From Mangrovibacter phragmitis (lineage in GTDB: Bacteria; Pseudomonadota; Gammaproteobacteria; Enterobacterales; Enterobacteriaceae), in the NCBI RefSeq assembly GCF_001655675.1, contig NZ_LYRP01000002.1, positions 1 to 64,000 on the forward strand: a stretch of 64,000 nucleotides of DNA. Direction: 5' to 3'. The stretch's first letter is position 1, and every line of letters begins with the position of its first letter. The position numbers were made by a program, and so were the translations under genes. This document shows, in pieces, positions 47,848 through 57,898 of the stretch. The notes under the pieces are model-generated. The model was given only the letters and a program-made list of their open reading frames with translations. It did not search any database and was not told the origin of the DNA.

Positions 47848-48269
47848 TTTGTAATCAGTCTTTCTTCTTCTGCCCGTTGTGTCCCCCTGAGTGTCCCCCA
47901 CTACGTTTACCAGCTCCATACCACAGGCAGTAAACACAACGATTCCTGATACTGCTCCCGGCCTTTGAAATCTAAGATTCCTCTTACTCCGGGACTGACA
48001 AACTTTTCCGGCCCCATTTTTCGGACAGGAATACCGATTTTTCACTGTCAATATTTACAGCAGTTATTTTTGCATAAAACTTTTGTATTAATATAGAGTT
48101 GGTTTTGTTGTTACCGGTTATCTGAGTTATTTAAAAAAGTTTTAGCGCCAGGCGTGCTACCTAATTTTTGGTAATAAAAAATCAGAACCATGACAATTTT
48201 TAGAATTAAGACTGTTCTGTATTTAAATTTTTATTAAGGCAAGTAAACACTAAACACTGTTGTTGGTAG
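47848..48269. other. lpp-sufE intergenic region; expected ldtE absent
   Basis: About 420 bp with AT-rich sequence from 48040 on. In E. coli the L,D-transpeptidase gene ldtE (ynhG) lies here; no YkuD-like motif (HGT..., SHGCIR) was found in any frame. A 68-codon minus-strand reading (47845-48051) shows no recognisable family and I do not call it. Confidence 0.6.
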
Positions 48270-48686
48270 TTACATTAACTGCCCGGCTTTTCTTTTTATG
48301 GTACGTATCATAGCTTCCAGCCCCTGGGTTCGGGATGGTGTAAGTTGGCGAGCCATATCCAGCCGCTCAAACCAGGGACGAACATCCAATGCCACCACCG
48401 CTTCTGGCGTCAACCCCTGGTACAGGGAAAAAACGATAGCCAGCAGTCCCTTAACTAAAGCGGCATCACTGTCGCCCCTAAAACGGACCAGTCCCTCTTC
48501 GGTAACACCCAGAACAAGCCATACCTGGCTCTGGCAGCCTTCAACCAGGTTATCTTTACAGTGTAAATCTGCGGGCAAAGTATCCAGTCTTTGCCCCAGT
48601 TCAATCATGTACAGGTACCTTTCTTCACGGTTGGCGCAACGGGAAAAATTTTTAACCAGTTTGTCTTTGTCAGGTAATACAGCCAC
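48270..48686 (-). CDS. sufE: Cysteine desulfuration protein SufE
   Basis: Accepts persulfide sulfur from SufS and hands it to SufBCD. At 138 aa it has the E. coli size. The acceptor Cys51 is in LVEGCQSQVWLVL, the diagnostic loop. GTG start, with GGAGG six bases upstream. Last gene of the suf operon, 26 bp after sufS. Remaining features (FSRCANREERYLYMIELG, LDVRPWFERL) match the SufE fold. Confidence 0.96.
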   Translation of the reverse strand: MAVLPDKDKLVKNFSRCANREERYLYMIELGQRLDTLPADLHCKDNLVEGCQSQVWLVLGVTEEGLVRFRGDSDAALVKGLLAIVFSLYQGLTPEAVVALDVRPWFERLDMARQLTPSRTQGLEAMIRTIKRKAGQLM

Positions 48687-48712
48687 TCAACGCCTCCATT
48701 GGCACTTCTTGC

Positions 48713-49936
48713 TCAGCCCAGCAATTGCTGAATACGGTGCAGGGATGTAACCAGCTCATCCACTTCTTCACATGTGTTATACAGCGCAAACGATGCCCGG
48801 CACATTGCCGGTACCTGGTAATGCGACATCAGCGGCATGGCACAGTGGTGCCCGGTACGCACGGCAATACCGTAGCTATCCAGAAAACTGCCAACATCGT
48901 AAGCATGGTGCTGCCCCAAATTGAATGCAATGACCCCTTCCCGTTCAGCCGGCCCGTAGATGCGCAGGTCTGGCACCGTTCGCAGCATTTCCATGGCATA
49001 GTGGATGAGCTCAGTCTCCCAGTCATGAATAGCGTCCATACCCAGGTGGGTGACATACTCTATTGCCGCACCCAGGCCAATAATTCCGGTAATATTGGGC
49101 GTTCCAGCTTCAAAGCGCCACGGCGAACGGGCATACCGTGTCCCCTCCGTAAGGCTGACCGATTCAATCATTGCCCCACCACCAGACCAGGGCGGCATAG
49201 ATTCCAGAATATCAGCCCGCCCATATAACACCCCGGTGCCCGATGGCCCGTACAACTTATGGCCGGAGAATACATAAAAATCACACCCCATCGACAGAAC
49301 ATCTACCGGGCCATGGACTGCACCCTGTGCGCCATCAACCAGTACCGTCACTCCCGCCTGCTTTGCTTTAGCTATCAGTGTTTCAAGTGGTGCAATGGTG
49401 CCCAGTACATTTGAAACCTGAGCAACAGCCAGCAGGCGCGTTCTGCTGTCGATGAGTGTGTCCAGCGCATCAATCTGGAGGGTTCCATCACTATTAAGAG
49501 GAATTACGCGCACAGAGGCGCCTGTGCGCTCACACAGCATTTGCCAGGGCACGATATTGGCGTGATGTTCCATCTCACTAATAATGATATTGTCGCCAGT
49601 ACTGACATGCTGGTTGCCCCAGCTGTTTGCCACAAGGTTAATCCCTTCTGTTGTTCCGCTGGTGAATACAATTTCACTGGCGCTCTGAGCGTGGATGAAA
49701 TCGGCCACCTGCTGGCGTACAGCCTCAACGCGCGACGTGGCCTCTGCGCTAAGGGTATGTATGCCCCGATGTACTGCCGCATAGTGGTGCTGCTCAAAGT
49801 CGGACTGGGTTTCGATAACAAATAGTGGTTTCTGTGCGCTTGCCGCACTGTCGAGATACACCAGCGGTTTATCATTCACCATCTGTGCCAGTACAGGAAA
49901 ATCAGACCGCGCCTGTGCTATTTTCTCATTCATCAT
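48713..49936 (-). CDS. sufS: Cysteine desulfurase SufS
   Basis: PLP enzyme that takes sulfur from cysteine for Fe-S assembly under stress. 407 aa. PLP Lys227 is in [11 protein letters not shown] and catalytic Cys365 in [11 protein letters not shown] (E. coli Lys226/Cys364). [13 protein letters not shown] and [15 protein letters not shown] are further class V signatures. Two consecutive ATGs (49936, 49933) overlap the sufD stop. I use the first, giving the usual ATGA overlap, but the second has better Shine-Dalgarno spacing. Confidence 0.97.
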   Translation of the reverse strand: MMNEKIAQARSDFPVLAQMVNDKPLVYLDSAASAQKPLFVIETQSDFEQHHYAAVHRGIHTLSAEATSRVEAVRQQVADFIHAQSASEIVFTSGTTEGINLVANSWGNQHVSTGDNIIISEMEHHANIVPWQMLCERTGASVRVIPLNSDGTLQIDALDTLIDSRTRLLAVAQVSNVLGTIAPLETLIAKAKQAGVTVLVDGAQGAVHGPVDVLSMGCDFYVFSGHKLYGPSGTGVLYGRADILESMPPWSGGGAMIESVSLTEGTRYARSPWRFEAGTPNITGIIGLGAAIEYVTHLGMDAIHDWETELIHYAMEMLRTVPDLRIYGPAEREGVIAFNLGQHHAYDVGSFLDSYGIAVRTGHHCAMPLMSHYQVPAMCRASFALYNTCEEVDELVTSLHRIQQLLG

Positions 49937-51213
49937 TGCCTCTCTTCCGGCAGCCGCAACCCAATGCGCTCAAGAACAACGCCACGCAATGATTCATCAG
50001 CGATGGCATCGGTCAGTTCCGCAGCAAACGCATAAATAATCATGCGCCGGGCTGCAGACTGGCTTATTCCCCGTGTTTGCAGATAAAACAATTGCTCGTT
50101 ATCTATGCGCCCGACCGTGGCTCCATGGCTGCATTTCACATCATCGGCATAAATTTCTAATTGTGGTTTGGTATCCACCTCAGCCAGACGGCCAAGTAAC
50201 AAATTGTTATTGGTCATTTGCCCGTCGGTTTTGATGGCATGTGGCGCTACCGTTATCTGCCCGTTAAACACCGCACGCGCAGTATCCTGCACAATTGTTT
50301 TATGCAATTGCCGGCTGTTGCCATAGCCCTTGTTATGGGCAAGCCAGGTCCGGGAGTCACACACTTCACGTCCCACTGGTAATGCCAGGCTGTTTATCCG
50401 CACTGTGGCATTCTCACCGTCGATACGCCCACTGGTGTGATGGCGTACCAGCTGGCCGCCTAACAAGTAGCTATTGCTGAACACACGACAATCCTGGTTC
50501 ACCCAGAGGTCATTATGGGAGAAGTGGTAAGCCCGTGGGTTTTCAAACCCCAGTTTAACGTGGTGCAATTCGCTGTTTTCACCGGCAACGATGCTCAGAC
50601 GCGCCCCCGTGAAATGCGCCTGGGTATGTTGACTGGCATAGTATTCAATTACCGTAGCCTTGCTGTTGCTCCCCAGCGTAAGGTGACAACGCGTATGGCT
50701 AAATGGCAGAGCGTCATGGTCATTGCCGCTACTCATACTGATATTCATCAGCACCAGTGGTTTATCAGTTACCCGTTCTGGCGGCACTTCTATGTGCAAA
50801 ACACCCGGGGCCATGCTTTCTGTCAGGTGCAGGAAAATCTCTTGCTGTATTGCGTCCGGTACACTACCCGGATGGTTTTGCCACTGTACCCTGAAGCCAC
50901 AGGCTGTTGGGTCGTCACTTAACTCCGGCGAATAGCGGCCATTCACCAGCACCACACACACGGCATCCATGGGTAATGCCAGCCCGTCACGGACATCACG
51001 CCCAGGCAGAGTTGTTTGTGGCGGCACGAACACATAACGTGATAGCGCATCCAGTGAGGTGTATTTCCAGTTTTCCTGTTTGCGGTCTGGTAACCCTTCC
51101 CGCAATAACTGCTGCATATGCGCCTGTGCTTCACCGTTTTTACTGTTATCACTGGCGGCGAATAAATGGTGCCATTGTTGCAGTGGATTATTTCCCTTCG
51201 CTAAGCCAGCCAT
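49933..51213 (-). CDS. sufD: Fe-S cluster assembly protein SufD
   Basis: A 426-aa scaffold subunit of SufBC2D (E. coli 423 aa). Shows the right-handed beta-helix core with hydrophobic repeats and the SufB/D family C-terminal stretch [30 protein letters not shown], read over residues ~355-385; the His of CSHGAT is the conserved SufD histidine. N-terminal helical domain: [18 protein letters not shown]. It overlaps sufC by 26 bp and sufS by 3-4 bp, so it is tightly coupled. Confidence 0.96.
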   Translation of the reverse strand: MAGLAKGNNPLQQWHHLFAASDNSKNGEAQAHMQQLLREGLPDRKQENWKYTSLDALSRYVFVPPQTTLPGRDVRDGLALPMDAVCVVLVNGRYSPELSDDPTACGFRVQWQNHPGSVPDAIQQEIFLHLTESMAPGVLHIEVPPERVTDKPLVLMNISMSSGNDHDALPFSHTRCHLTLGSNSKATVIEYYASQHTQAHFTGARLSIVAGENSELHHVKLGFENPRAYHFSHNDLWVNQDCRVFSNSYLLGGQLVRHHTSGRIDGENATVRINSLALPVGREVCDSRTWLAHNKGYGNSRQLHKTIVQDTARAVFNGQITVAPHAIKTDGQMTNNNLLLGRLAEVDTKPQLEIYADDVKCSHGATVGRIDNEQLFYLQTRGISQSAARRMIIYAFAAELTDAIADESLRGVVLERIGLRLPEERQ

Positions 51214-51934
51214 AACCCTGCTCCTCCAGTTGTTTTACCAGACTGAAATCACCCGATTTGACGATGCGTCCCTGGTAGAGCACATGCACTTTATCCGGCT
51301 TGATGTAATCCAGAATCCGTTGGTAATGGGTAACAATAATGAAGGCGCGTTGCCCGTCACGCAGCGCGTTAACACCTGCCGCGACAATTTTCAGTGCATC
51401 AATATCCAGCCCCGAGTCAGTCTCATCGAGGATGCATAAACTGGGTGAAAGAACTGCCATTTGCAAAATATCGTTACGTTTTTTCTCGCCCCCGGAAAAA
51501 CCGACATTTACCGGGCGAGTGAGCAAATCTTCCGGCATGCCCAGTTGCTGAATTTTTTCTTCCAGTAAATCCTGGAAATCAAAACGATCCAGCTTCTCCA
51601 GCCCCCGGTATTCTCTGACAGCGTTCAGCGCAGTTTGCAGGAAGAACTGGTTACTCACTCCCGGGATCTCAACCGGGTACTGGAAAGCCATAAAGACCCC
51701 TTCACCAGCGCGCTCTTCCGGTGACAGAGCTAATAAGTCTTTTCCTTTAAACAGGACACTTCCCTCAGTAACTTCATAATCCTCACGCCCGGCGAGAGTG
51801 GCTGACAAGGTACTCTTGCCTGAACCATTCGGCCCCATAATGGCATGGACTTCCCCTGGACTGATGGACAAACTCAGCCCTTGCAGAATCGCTTTCCCTT
51901 CTGCGCTCACATGGAGATCTTTAATTTGCAACAT
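51188..51934 (-). CDS. sufC: Fe-S cluster assembly ATPase SufC
   Basis: A 248-aa ABC-type ATPase driving conformational change in SufBC2D. Walker A is GPNGSGKSTLSATLAG (~36-51), followed by the Q-loop FMAFQYPVEIPG. The signature is FSGGEKKRNDILQM and Walker B is LCILDETDSGLDIDAL. The H-loop is IVTHYQRIL. It lies between sufB (23-bp gap) and sufD (overlap). Confidence 0.98.
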   Translation of the reverse strand: MLQIKDLHVSAEGKAILQGLSLSISPGEVHAIMGPNGSGKSTLSATLAGREDYEVTEGSVLFKGKDLLALSPEERAGEGVFMAFQYPVEIPGVSNQFFLQTALNAVREYRGLEKLDRFDFQDLLEEKIQQLGMPEDLLTRPVNVGFSGGEKKRNDILQMAVLSPSLCILDETDSGLDIDALKIVAAGVNALRDGQRAFIIVTHYQRILDYIKPDKVHVLYQGRIVKSGDFSLVKQLEEQGYGWLSEGK

Positions 51935-51957
51935 ACTTTATTCCTTACCTTTGAGTT

Positions 51958-53433
51958 TTAGCCAACGCTGTGTTCAAGGCTGATAGCCAGTAATTTTTGT
52001 GCTTCGACGGCAAACTCGAGAGGCAACTCGGAGAACACATCCTTACAAAAACCATTCACAATCATTGAGATAGCATCATCTTCGCTAATTCCTCTTTGCA
52101 GGCAATAAAACAACTGGTCTTCACCAATACGTGACGTAGTGGCTTCATGCTCCAGTTGCGCACTGTTATTGCGGCACTCCACATAAGGGAAGGTATGTGC
52201 GCCACAATCAGGGCCAATTAGCATGGAGTCGCATTGGGTGTAATTACGGGCGTTAGTGGCTGTTGGCATAATTTTCACCAGACCACGGTAGCTATTCTGG
52301 CTCCGCCCGGCGGAAATCCCTTTTGAAATAATGGTCGAACGGGTATTTTTCCCGATATGGATCATTTTGGTGCCAGTATCCGCCTGTTGGTGGCCGCTGG
52401 TCAGAGCCACCGAGAAAAATTCACCAATGGCATTGTCGCCTTTAAGAATACAACTGGGATATTTCCAGGTAATTGCTGAGCCCGTTTCTGACTGGGTCCA
52501 TGACATTTTGCTGTTTTGGCCTTCGCACAGCGCACGCTTGGTAACAAAATTCAGGATGCCACCGGTATTGTTGCCCCCGGGGAACCAGTTTTGTACCGTG
52601 GAGTACTTCACTTCGGCGTCTTTGAGAATAATGACTTCCACTACAGCCGCATGCAGCTGGTAACTTTCGCGAACCGGCGCTGAGCAACCTTCGATGTAAC
52701 TCACATAACTGCCTTCATCGGCAACCAGTATGGTTCGTTCAAACTGCCCGGTCTTTTCCGCATTAATGCGAAAATAGGTGGAGAGTTCCATTGGGCAACG
52801 CACACCTTTGGGTATGTATATAAATGTGCCATCGGAAGCGACTGCCGCATTGAGTGCCGCAAAGAAGTTATCATTGGCCGGAACCACCGTTCCCAGGTAC
52901 TGTTTCACCAGTTCCGGGTGGTGCGCGATGGCATCGCCAAAAGAGCAGAAGATAATACCCTGCTCTGCCAGCGTTTCACGGTAAGTGGTGGCGACAGATA
53001 CCGAGTCAAAGATGGCGTCAACCGCCACTGACTGGCCTTCCCGTACCGGAACACCCAACTGGTTAAACGCAGCTTCAACTTCCTCTGTTAGGAAATTCTC
53101 CCCACTGGCCTGCTGAACAGCACCAGGTTCGGAGGCACAGCTATCATCGCAGTGCCCGCAAGAAGGTGCTGAGTAATAACTGAAATCCTGGTAATTCAGT
53201 TTGTCATAATGGGCTTTGAGCCAGTGCGGCTCTTTCATTTTCTGCCAGGCACGAAAGGCATTCAGTCGAAAATCCAGCATCCAGTCGGGTTCATTACGCC
53301 GTGCTGAAATCGCCCTGACCACCTCTTCGCTCAGGCCTTTGCCCAGTTCATCAGTTGGCAACTGTGTGAAAAATCCCTCCTTGTAATTGAGTTTTCCTTG
53401 CCAATAGCCTGTTGCTTGTGTGTCTCGTGCCAT
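51958..53433 (-). CDS. sufB: Fe-S cluster assembly protein SufB
   Basis: A 491-aa main scaffold subunit, where nascent clusters form with SufC and SufD (E. coli 495 aa). N-terminal Cys-rich segment [18 protein letters not shown] near residue 90 is present. C-terminal beta-helix residues include the conserved [17 protein letters not shown] (the Cys equivalent to E. coli Cys405) and [21 protein letters not shown] (conserved Glu and His). It starts 2 bp after sufA. Confidence 0.97.
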   Translation of the reverse strand: MARDTQATGYWQGKLNYKEGFFTQLPTDELGKGLSEEVVRAISARRNEPDWMLDFRLNAFRAWQKMKEPHWLKAHYDKLNYQDFSYYSAPSCGHCDDSCASEPGAVQQASGENFLTEEVEAAFNQLGVPVREGQSVAVDAIFDSVSVATTYRETLAEQGIIFCSFGDAIAHHPELVKQYLGTVVPANDNFFAALNAAVASDGTFIYIPKGVRCPMELSTYFRINAEKTGQFERTILVADEGSYVSYIEGCSAPVRESYQLHAAVVEVIILKDAEVKYSTVQNWFPGGNNTGGILNFVTKRALCEGQNSKMSWTQSETGSAITWKYPSCILKGDNAIGEFFSVALTSGHQQADTGTKMIHIGKNTRSTIISKGISAGRSQNSYRGLVKIMPTATNARNYTQCDSMLIGPDCGAHTFPYVECRNNSAQLEHEATTSRIGEDQLFYCLQRGISEDDAISMIVNGFCKDVFSELPLEFAVEAQKLLAISLEHSVG

Positions 53434-53435
53434 AA

Positions 53436-53813
53436 TTACTCCGCTTCAACCCCAAAGCTTTCACCACATCCACATTCATGCTGTGCTTTGGGGTTGTGAA
53501 ATTTAAACACCTGATTCAGGCCTTCACGCACATAATCCACATGAGTACCATCGATGACAGGCAGCGCTGCCAGTTCAACCCAGAGCCTGGCCTGGCCGTG
53601 CTCGCACAACAGACAGTCTGGTGGTGGCTCCGTTACCCCGGACAGTACATAAGCAAAACCCGCACAGCCCGACACTTTGATACCAAGCCGCACTCCCTGA
53701 AGGCCGGGAGTCACTTCAACTAAGTGCACTATCTGTTGCGCAGCCGCATCTGTCAGTGTTATGCCCTGCCAGTTCATTTCGGCGGGGTCAAATAAACCGG
53801 AGTCTGTTGCCAT
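53436..53813 (-). CDS. sufA: Fe-S cluster assembly A-type carrier SufA
   Basis: A 125-aa A-type carrier passing Fe-S clusters to apoproteins. Three ligand cysteines are conserved: [11 protein letters not shown] (~Cys50) and [10 protein letters not shown] (two Cys near 114-116). First gene of the suf operon. Promoter region upstream holds a Fur box and possible IscR site. E. coli SufA is 122 aa. Confidence 0.96.
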   Translation of the reverse strand: MATDSGLFDPAEMNWQGITLTDAAAQQIVHLVEVTPGLQGVRLGIKVSGCAGFAYVLSGVTEPPPDCLLCEHGQARLWVELAALPVIDGTHVDYVREGLNQVFKFHNPKAQHECGCGESFGVEAE

Positions 53814-53832
53814 GTATCACCTCAACCTATGT

Positions 53833-53849
53833 TTAGCTTGTAAAGCTAA
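53833..53849. promoter_or_regulatory. Dyad TTAGCTT-GTA-AAGCTAA at the suf promoter
   Basis: Perfect 7-bp inverted repeat 20-36 bp before the sufA ATG, near the expected transcription start. It reuses the TTAGC...GCTAA half-sites of the SlyA operator but with 7 rather than 2 central bases. Role unknown: leader hairpin or operator. Confidence 0.6.
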
Positions 53850-53850
53850 T

Positions 53851-53869
53851 GTTAATGATACGTATTATC
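53851..53869. promoter_or_regulatory. Fur box of the suf operon
   Basis: GTTAATGATACGTATTATC matches the 19-bp Fur consensus GATAATGATAATCATTATC at 15 positions. It lies 38 bp before the sufA ATG, at the promoter as in E. coli, where Fur represses suf in iron-replete cells. Confidence 0.85.
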
Positions 53870-53872
53870 GAT

Positions 53873-53898
53873 TCAACCCTGAGATACCAAGGGTATTG
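53873..53898. promoter_or_regulatory. Possible IscR type 2 site
   Basis: AACCCT ... AGGGTATT with the spacing of the apo-IscR motif (AWARCCCYTSNGTTTGMNGKKKTKWA); outer arms fit and the centre does not. About 15 of 24 positions agree. Next to the Fur box on its upstream side, as expected for IscR activation of suf. Confidence 0.4.
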
Positions 53899-54202
53899 CC
53901 GGATTATGATTTTTTGCTACCTGTTAATAAGCATAGACGCTCAAAAAACGTGCTACCTGTTGTCGGTTACGTTTTTTAATTAATTGATACTCAAGTTTTT
54001 ATTGCTTCCAGAAAGGTACTTCCCGGGGGAGAATAAAACATGTATAGGCAATACCTATTTATCAAACAGGCCACGCAAACCGCTATTGCTGGCCCTGATT
54101 TAGCTGGCATTGATACATAACAGACATGGTTTACTGACAGACAAAAACTGCACCTGGTGAATGTCTTCACGCAAGGTGCAGTTAAATAAATAGCGGGTAT
54201 TA

Positions 54203-54613
54203 TCAGACGACTGCGGTTGTCAGGCGTGCAGTACAGCAGTGCTGGTTTTTATCGTTATAGATATCAATCTGCCAGACCTGGTGCCGGCCACCCAGATGCA
54301 CCGCCTTGCAGTGCCCTGTAACTTCCCCATGAGTGACAGCACGCAAATGGTTGGCGTTAACTTCAAGCCCCACCACCTTATGCTCCCCTTCCGTACACAA
54401 GTACCCGGCCACCGAGCCGAGGGTCTCAGCAAGCACAACGGATGCCCCACCATGCAGTAACCCAAAAGGCTGTTGGGTACGCGAATCAACGGGCATGGTA
54501 GCTTCGAGATGATCATCACCCAACTGGGTAAAACGAATCCCAAGGTGCCCAACCATATTACCCTCGCCCATGGTATTGAGCGTTTGTAAAGTTGTTGCTC
54601 GCAGCCAAATCAT
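54203..54613 (-). CDS. menI: 1,4-dihydroxy-2-naphthoyl-CoA hydrolase (hotdog thioesterase)
   Basis: A 136-aa hotdog-fold thioesterase (E. coli YdiI/MenI, same length) that releases 1,4-dihydroxy-2-naphthoate in menaquinone synthesis. Catalytic Glu63 lies in LLHGGASVVLAETLGSVAGY. The start overlaps the ydiJ stop by 4 bp (ATGA), so the two are co-translated. Confidence 0.95.
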   Translation of the reverse strand: MIWLRATTLQTLNTMGEGNMVGHLGIRFTQLGDDHLEATMPVDSRTQQPFGLLHGGASVVLAETLGSVAGYLCTEGEHKVVGLEVNANHLRAVTHGEVTGHCKAVHLGGRHQVWQIDIYNDKNQHCCTARLTTAVV

Positions 54614-57600
54614 GAAAGTATCTCCAACAGAGCCTGCACAGGATGGCGCATACCGCTACCTTCGATACGTTTTACCTGGCTGCGGCATGAGTAGCCTGTG
54701 GCCAGGCAACGCTGGCGTGGCAGACGTTCAATTGCCTGTTGCCAGGAAAGCGCATAGATATCGAGGGATTTTTGGTGATTTTTCTGTTCATGGCCATAAG
54801 TGCCCGCCATGCCACAGCACCCGACGCTGACGCCTTCCAGACGGGCACCAAAGTGCCTGAAAATCCCCGCCCATTGACTGGTCGACGCAGGCAGTGCCGT
54901 CACTTCAGTGCAATGACCAAACAGGTACCATGCCTCTCCCGCGAGCTCACGAGTGCTGAGTTTTTCCAGTGACTGAGACAACCATTCATGCACCAACAGC
55001 ACAGAAAAATCGCCACGGGCATCGCCCAGTGTCTGGCGGTATTCATCGCGATACGTCAACACAAGCGCCGGATCCACACCCACCATTGGCATACCGAGCT
55101 CTGCAATGCGGTTGAGAAACTCTGATGTTTTCTGCGCAGTCCGGGCAAAACGCGCCAGGAACCCTTTGATGTGCTGCGCTTTACCATTTGGGGAGAAAGG
55201 CAGCACTACCGGTTTATAGCCCAGTTTATCCACCAGACTGACAAAATCCGCCACGACACGCGCATCATAATAACTGGTGAATGGATCCTGGACTATCAGC
55301 ACCGTTTTTTCCCGCTCTTCTGCTGGCAAGCATTCAAGCTGTTCCAGTGTCATATTGGCAGAACGATGCCCCACCAGTTGTTGCTGCAGTGTGGGGGTCG
55401 ATAATAACGGCAGGTCAACCATGCCAATATGTTTTGCCGTCAGATCCCGTACCCAGTTCTGACGTAAAAAGAAGTTAAATGTTTTGGGTGCCCGAGCCAT
55501 TAACGGCGCATAGCTTTCCACACTGGCAACCAGGTGATCCCTAACCGGGCGCAGATAGCGCGTGTGGTAAAGTTGCAGGAAGCGTGAACGAAATTCAGGA
55601 ACATCTATTTTAATCGGGCATTGGGTGGAGCAGGCTTTACAGGCCAGGCACCCGGACATGGCTTCTTTCACTTCATGTGAAAAATCGTACTCTCCCTTGT
55701 GCGCATGCCAGGTGTGACGTACACGCTCCACCAAATTACGTAAACTACTGTGCCCACCCGGCAACGCTTTTTCCAGTTTGTTCGGGTCTACACCTCTGTC
55801 GGCCAGTAAGCGCAACCATTCACGTACCAGGGTTGCACGCCCTTTTGGTGAATGGATCCGGTGCTGGCTGACTTTCATTGACGGGCACATCGGGCTTTTC
55901 GCATCAAAGTTGAAGCACAGGCCATTACCATTGCACTCCATCGCCCCACGCCATGACTGACGAACTGCGACAGGGATCTGGCGGTCAAGAGTGCCACGCT
56001 TAGGCGCATCCACTTTCATCATCGGCGCATCCACACCCAACGGTGGGCAAATCTTCCCCGGATTCAGGCGGTTACCTGGGTCAAACGCCGCTTTGATACG
56101 CCGCAATTCATTGTAGAGTTCATCCCCAAAGAACGCCGGGCTGTACTCCGCACGGAAGCCTTTACCATGCTCCCCCCACAACAACCCGCCATATTTGGCG
56201 GTAAGCGCCACCACGTCATCAGAGATTTGCTTCATCAGCACTTCCTGTTGCGGGTCGCACATATCCAGTGCAGGGCGGACATGCAGTACCCCGGCATCCA
56301 CATGGCCAAACATGCCATAACTCAAATTATGGCTGTCGAGCAAAGCGCGGAACTCCACAATATAGTCGGCAAGGTGTTCTGGTGGCACGCAGGTATCTTC
56401 TGCAAATGGAATAGGTTTTGCAGCGCCTTTAGCATTGCCCAGCAAGCCAACCGCTTTTTTCCGCATCGCGTAAATACGCTCAATACCGGGTAATTCACTG
56501 CATAATTGCCAGCCAATAACACCTGACTCCCCACGGGCAATCAGGCCATCCAGCCGTTCACATAATTCACTTACCTGGTTTTCTATCAGAGCTTCGTCAT
56601 CGCCGGCAAATTCCACAATGTTCAGGCCGAGCAACGTTTTATCCGGTACATCAGTAATCAACTCGCTCACTGAATGCCAGATAATATCTTCACGGGCGAG
56701 GTTGAGTACCCGCGAATCAACGGTTTCAACCGATAAAGCACTGGCTTCGACCATGACAGGGGCACTGCGCAGCGCTGAATCGAAACTGTCATACTTCACG
56801 TTCACCAGGCGGCGCACTTTGGGAATGGGCGTGATATCCAGTTTGGCTTCAGTGATAAATGCCAGCGTACCTTCTGAACCGGTCAGGATGCGTGTCAGGT
56901 CGAACTGTTGCATATCATCGCTGAATACATGACGCAAGTCATACCCAGTGAGGAAACGGTTGAGCTTAGGAAATTTTTCGAGGATCAATTCACGCTGATT
57001 ACGGCACTGATTCAGCACAGTATTGTAGATGCGCCCCGTTACGGTTGTTTCCTCAGCCAGTGATTCAGCCAAAGATACGGGCATTGGACGGGTATCAAGA
57101 ATATCCCCCCCTAACAGAACAGCTCTGACACCTAATACATGATCAGAGGTTTTGCCATAGACCAGTGAACCCTGGCCGGAAGCGTCGGTATTAATCATGC
57201 CCCCGAGTGTTGCCCGGTTACTGGTTGACAGTTCCGGTGCAAAAAAATAGCCGTAAGGTTTCAGAAACTGATTAAGTTGATCTTTTATTACCCCGGCCTC
57301 AACTCTGACCCAACCTTCTTCCGGGTTAATCTCAATAATACGGTTCATGTACCGCGACATGTCGACAATTATGCCGTGGTTCAGTGCCTGTCCATTGGTA
57401 CCCGTGCCACCACCGCGCGGGGTGAAAACCAGGCTTGCAAAACGTTCTTCACTGGCAATGCGGGTAACCAATGCCACATCGGCGGTGGAACGAGGAAAAA
57501 GAATGGCATCCGGGAGTAGCTGATAAATGCTGTTATCGGTCGCCATTGTAAGGCGATCAGCATAACTTGTAGCGGTATCGCCGGTAAAACCCTGTTGCTC

Positions 57601-57666
57601 CAGTGCTTCTAAAAAATTCACAACCAGCTGCACTAAACCTGGTGCCTGAGAAATTTGTGGGATCAT
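54610..57666 (-). CDS. ydiJ: FAD-linked oxidase / iron-sulfur protein YdiJ
   Basis: A 1018-aa D-2-hydroxyglutarate-type dehydrogenase, identical in length to E. coli YdiJ when started at ATG 57666 (MIPQISQAPG); the GTG two codons upstream is rejected. The FAD-binding PCMH domain (~45-280) contains FTPRGGGTGTNGQAL and GSEGTLAFITEAKLD. The FAD-oxidase C domain follows (~300-550). Iron-sulfur motifs are CNGNGLCFNFDAKSPMCPSM and CLACKACSTQCPIKIDVP (~650), and then a CCG-type domain with SVGCCGMAGTYGHE. Confidence 0.97.
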   Translation of the reverse strand: MIPQISQAPGLVQLVVNFLEALEQQGFTGDTATSYADRLTMATDNSIYQLLPDAILFPRSTADVALVTRIASEERFASLVFTPRGGGTGTNGQALNHGIIVDMSRYMNRIIEINPEEGWVRVEAGVIKDQLNQFLKPYGYFFAPELSTSNRATLGGMINTDASGQGSLVYGKTSDHVLGVRAVLLGGDILDTRPMPVSLAESLAEETTVTGRIYNTVLNQCRNQRELILEKFPKLNRFLTGYDLRHVFSDDMQQFDLTRILTGSEGTLAFITEAKLDITPIPKVRRLVNVKYDSFDSALRSAPVMVEASALSVETVDSRVLNLAREDIIWHSVSELITDVPDKTLLGLNIVEFAGDDEALIENQVSELCERLDGLIARGESGVIGWQLCSELPGIERIYAMRKKAVGLLGNAKGAAKPIPFAEDTCVPPEHLADYIVEFRALLDSHNLSYGMFGHVDAGVLHVRPALDMCDPQQEVLMKQISDDVVALTAKYGGLLWGEHGKGFRAEYSPAFFGDELYNELRRIKAAFDPGNRLNPGKICPPLGVDAPMMKVDAPKRGTLDRQIPVAVRQSWRGAMECNGNGLCFNFDAKSPMCPSMKVSQHRIHSPKGRATLVREWLRLLADRGVDPNKLEKALPGGHSSLRNLVERVRHTWHAHKGEYDFSHEVKEAMSGCLACKACSTQCPIKIDVPEFRSRFLQLYHTRYLRPVRDHLVASVESYAPLMARAPKTFNFFLRQNWVRDLTAKHIGMVDLPLLSTPTLQQQLVGHRSANMTLEQLECLPAEEREKTVLIVQDPFTSYYDARVVADFVSLVDKLGYKPVVLPFSPNGKAQHIKGFLARFARTAQKTSEFLNRIAELGMPMVGVDPALVLTYRDEYRQTLGDARGDFSVLLVHEWLSQSLEKLSTRELAGEAWYLFGHCTEVTALPASTSQWAGIFRHFGARLEGVSVGCCGMAGTYGHEQKNHQKSLDIYALSWQQAIERLPRQRCLATGYSCRSQVKRIEGSGMRHPVQALLEILS

Positions 57667-57898
57667 TCGCACTTGACTCTGTCTGACAAAAAAAGAGATG
57701 AGTTATTGTTTGCGTAGCACACTCATGGTTTTATCACATTTTTGCATACCACGCCTGGAGGATTTTATTTCGCTTTTAAGTTGTAAAAAGATAGCGGAAT
57801 ACATCATCATTAGATCTGCAATATATTATGGACACTTATGCTAACCATGATGCTTTTTACCGGGTATCATGGCGTAATTACTGGCTGATGACACAATT

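Larger units (their letters stand above)
53814..54202 (-). promoter_or_regulatory. suf operon control region
   Basis: 390 bp between sufA and menI (same strand). Next to sufA lie a 17-bp dyad, the Fur box and a possible IscR site, in that order. The distal part (53900-54200), where E. coli has OxyR and IHF sites and the small RNA rydB, shows nothing I can assign. A run CCCGGGGGAG (54024-54033) is notable only for its composition. Confidence 0.55.

Noticed and set aside
47845..48051. 68-codon minus-strand reading between lpp and sufE
   Set aside because: Overlaps the lpp terminator, has no recognised family and no ribosome site; kept as uncalled sequence.
57703..57718. Half PUR box (ACGCAAAC on the minus strand) between ydiJ and ydiK
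   Set aside because: Only one half-site fits well, about 10 of 14 positions; too weak to annotate.
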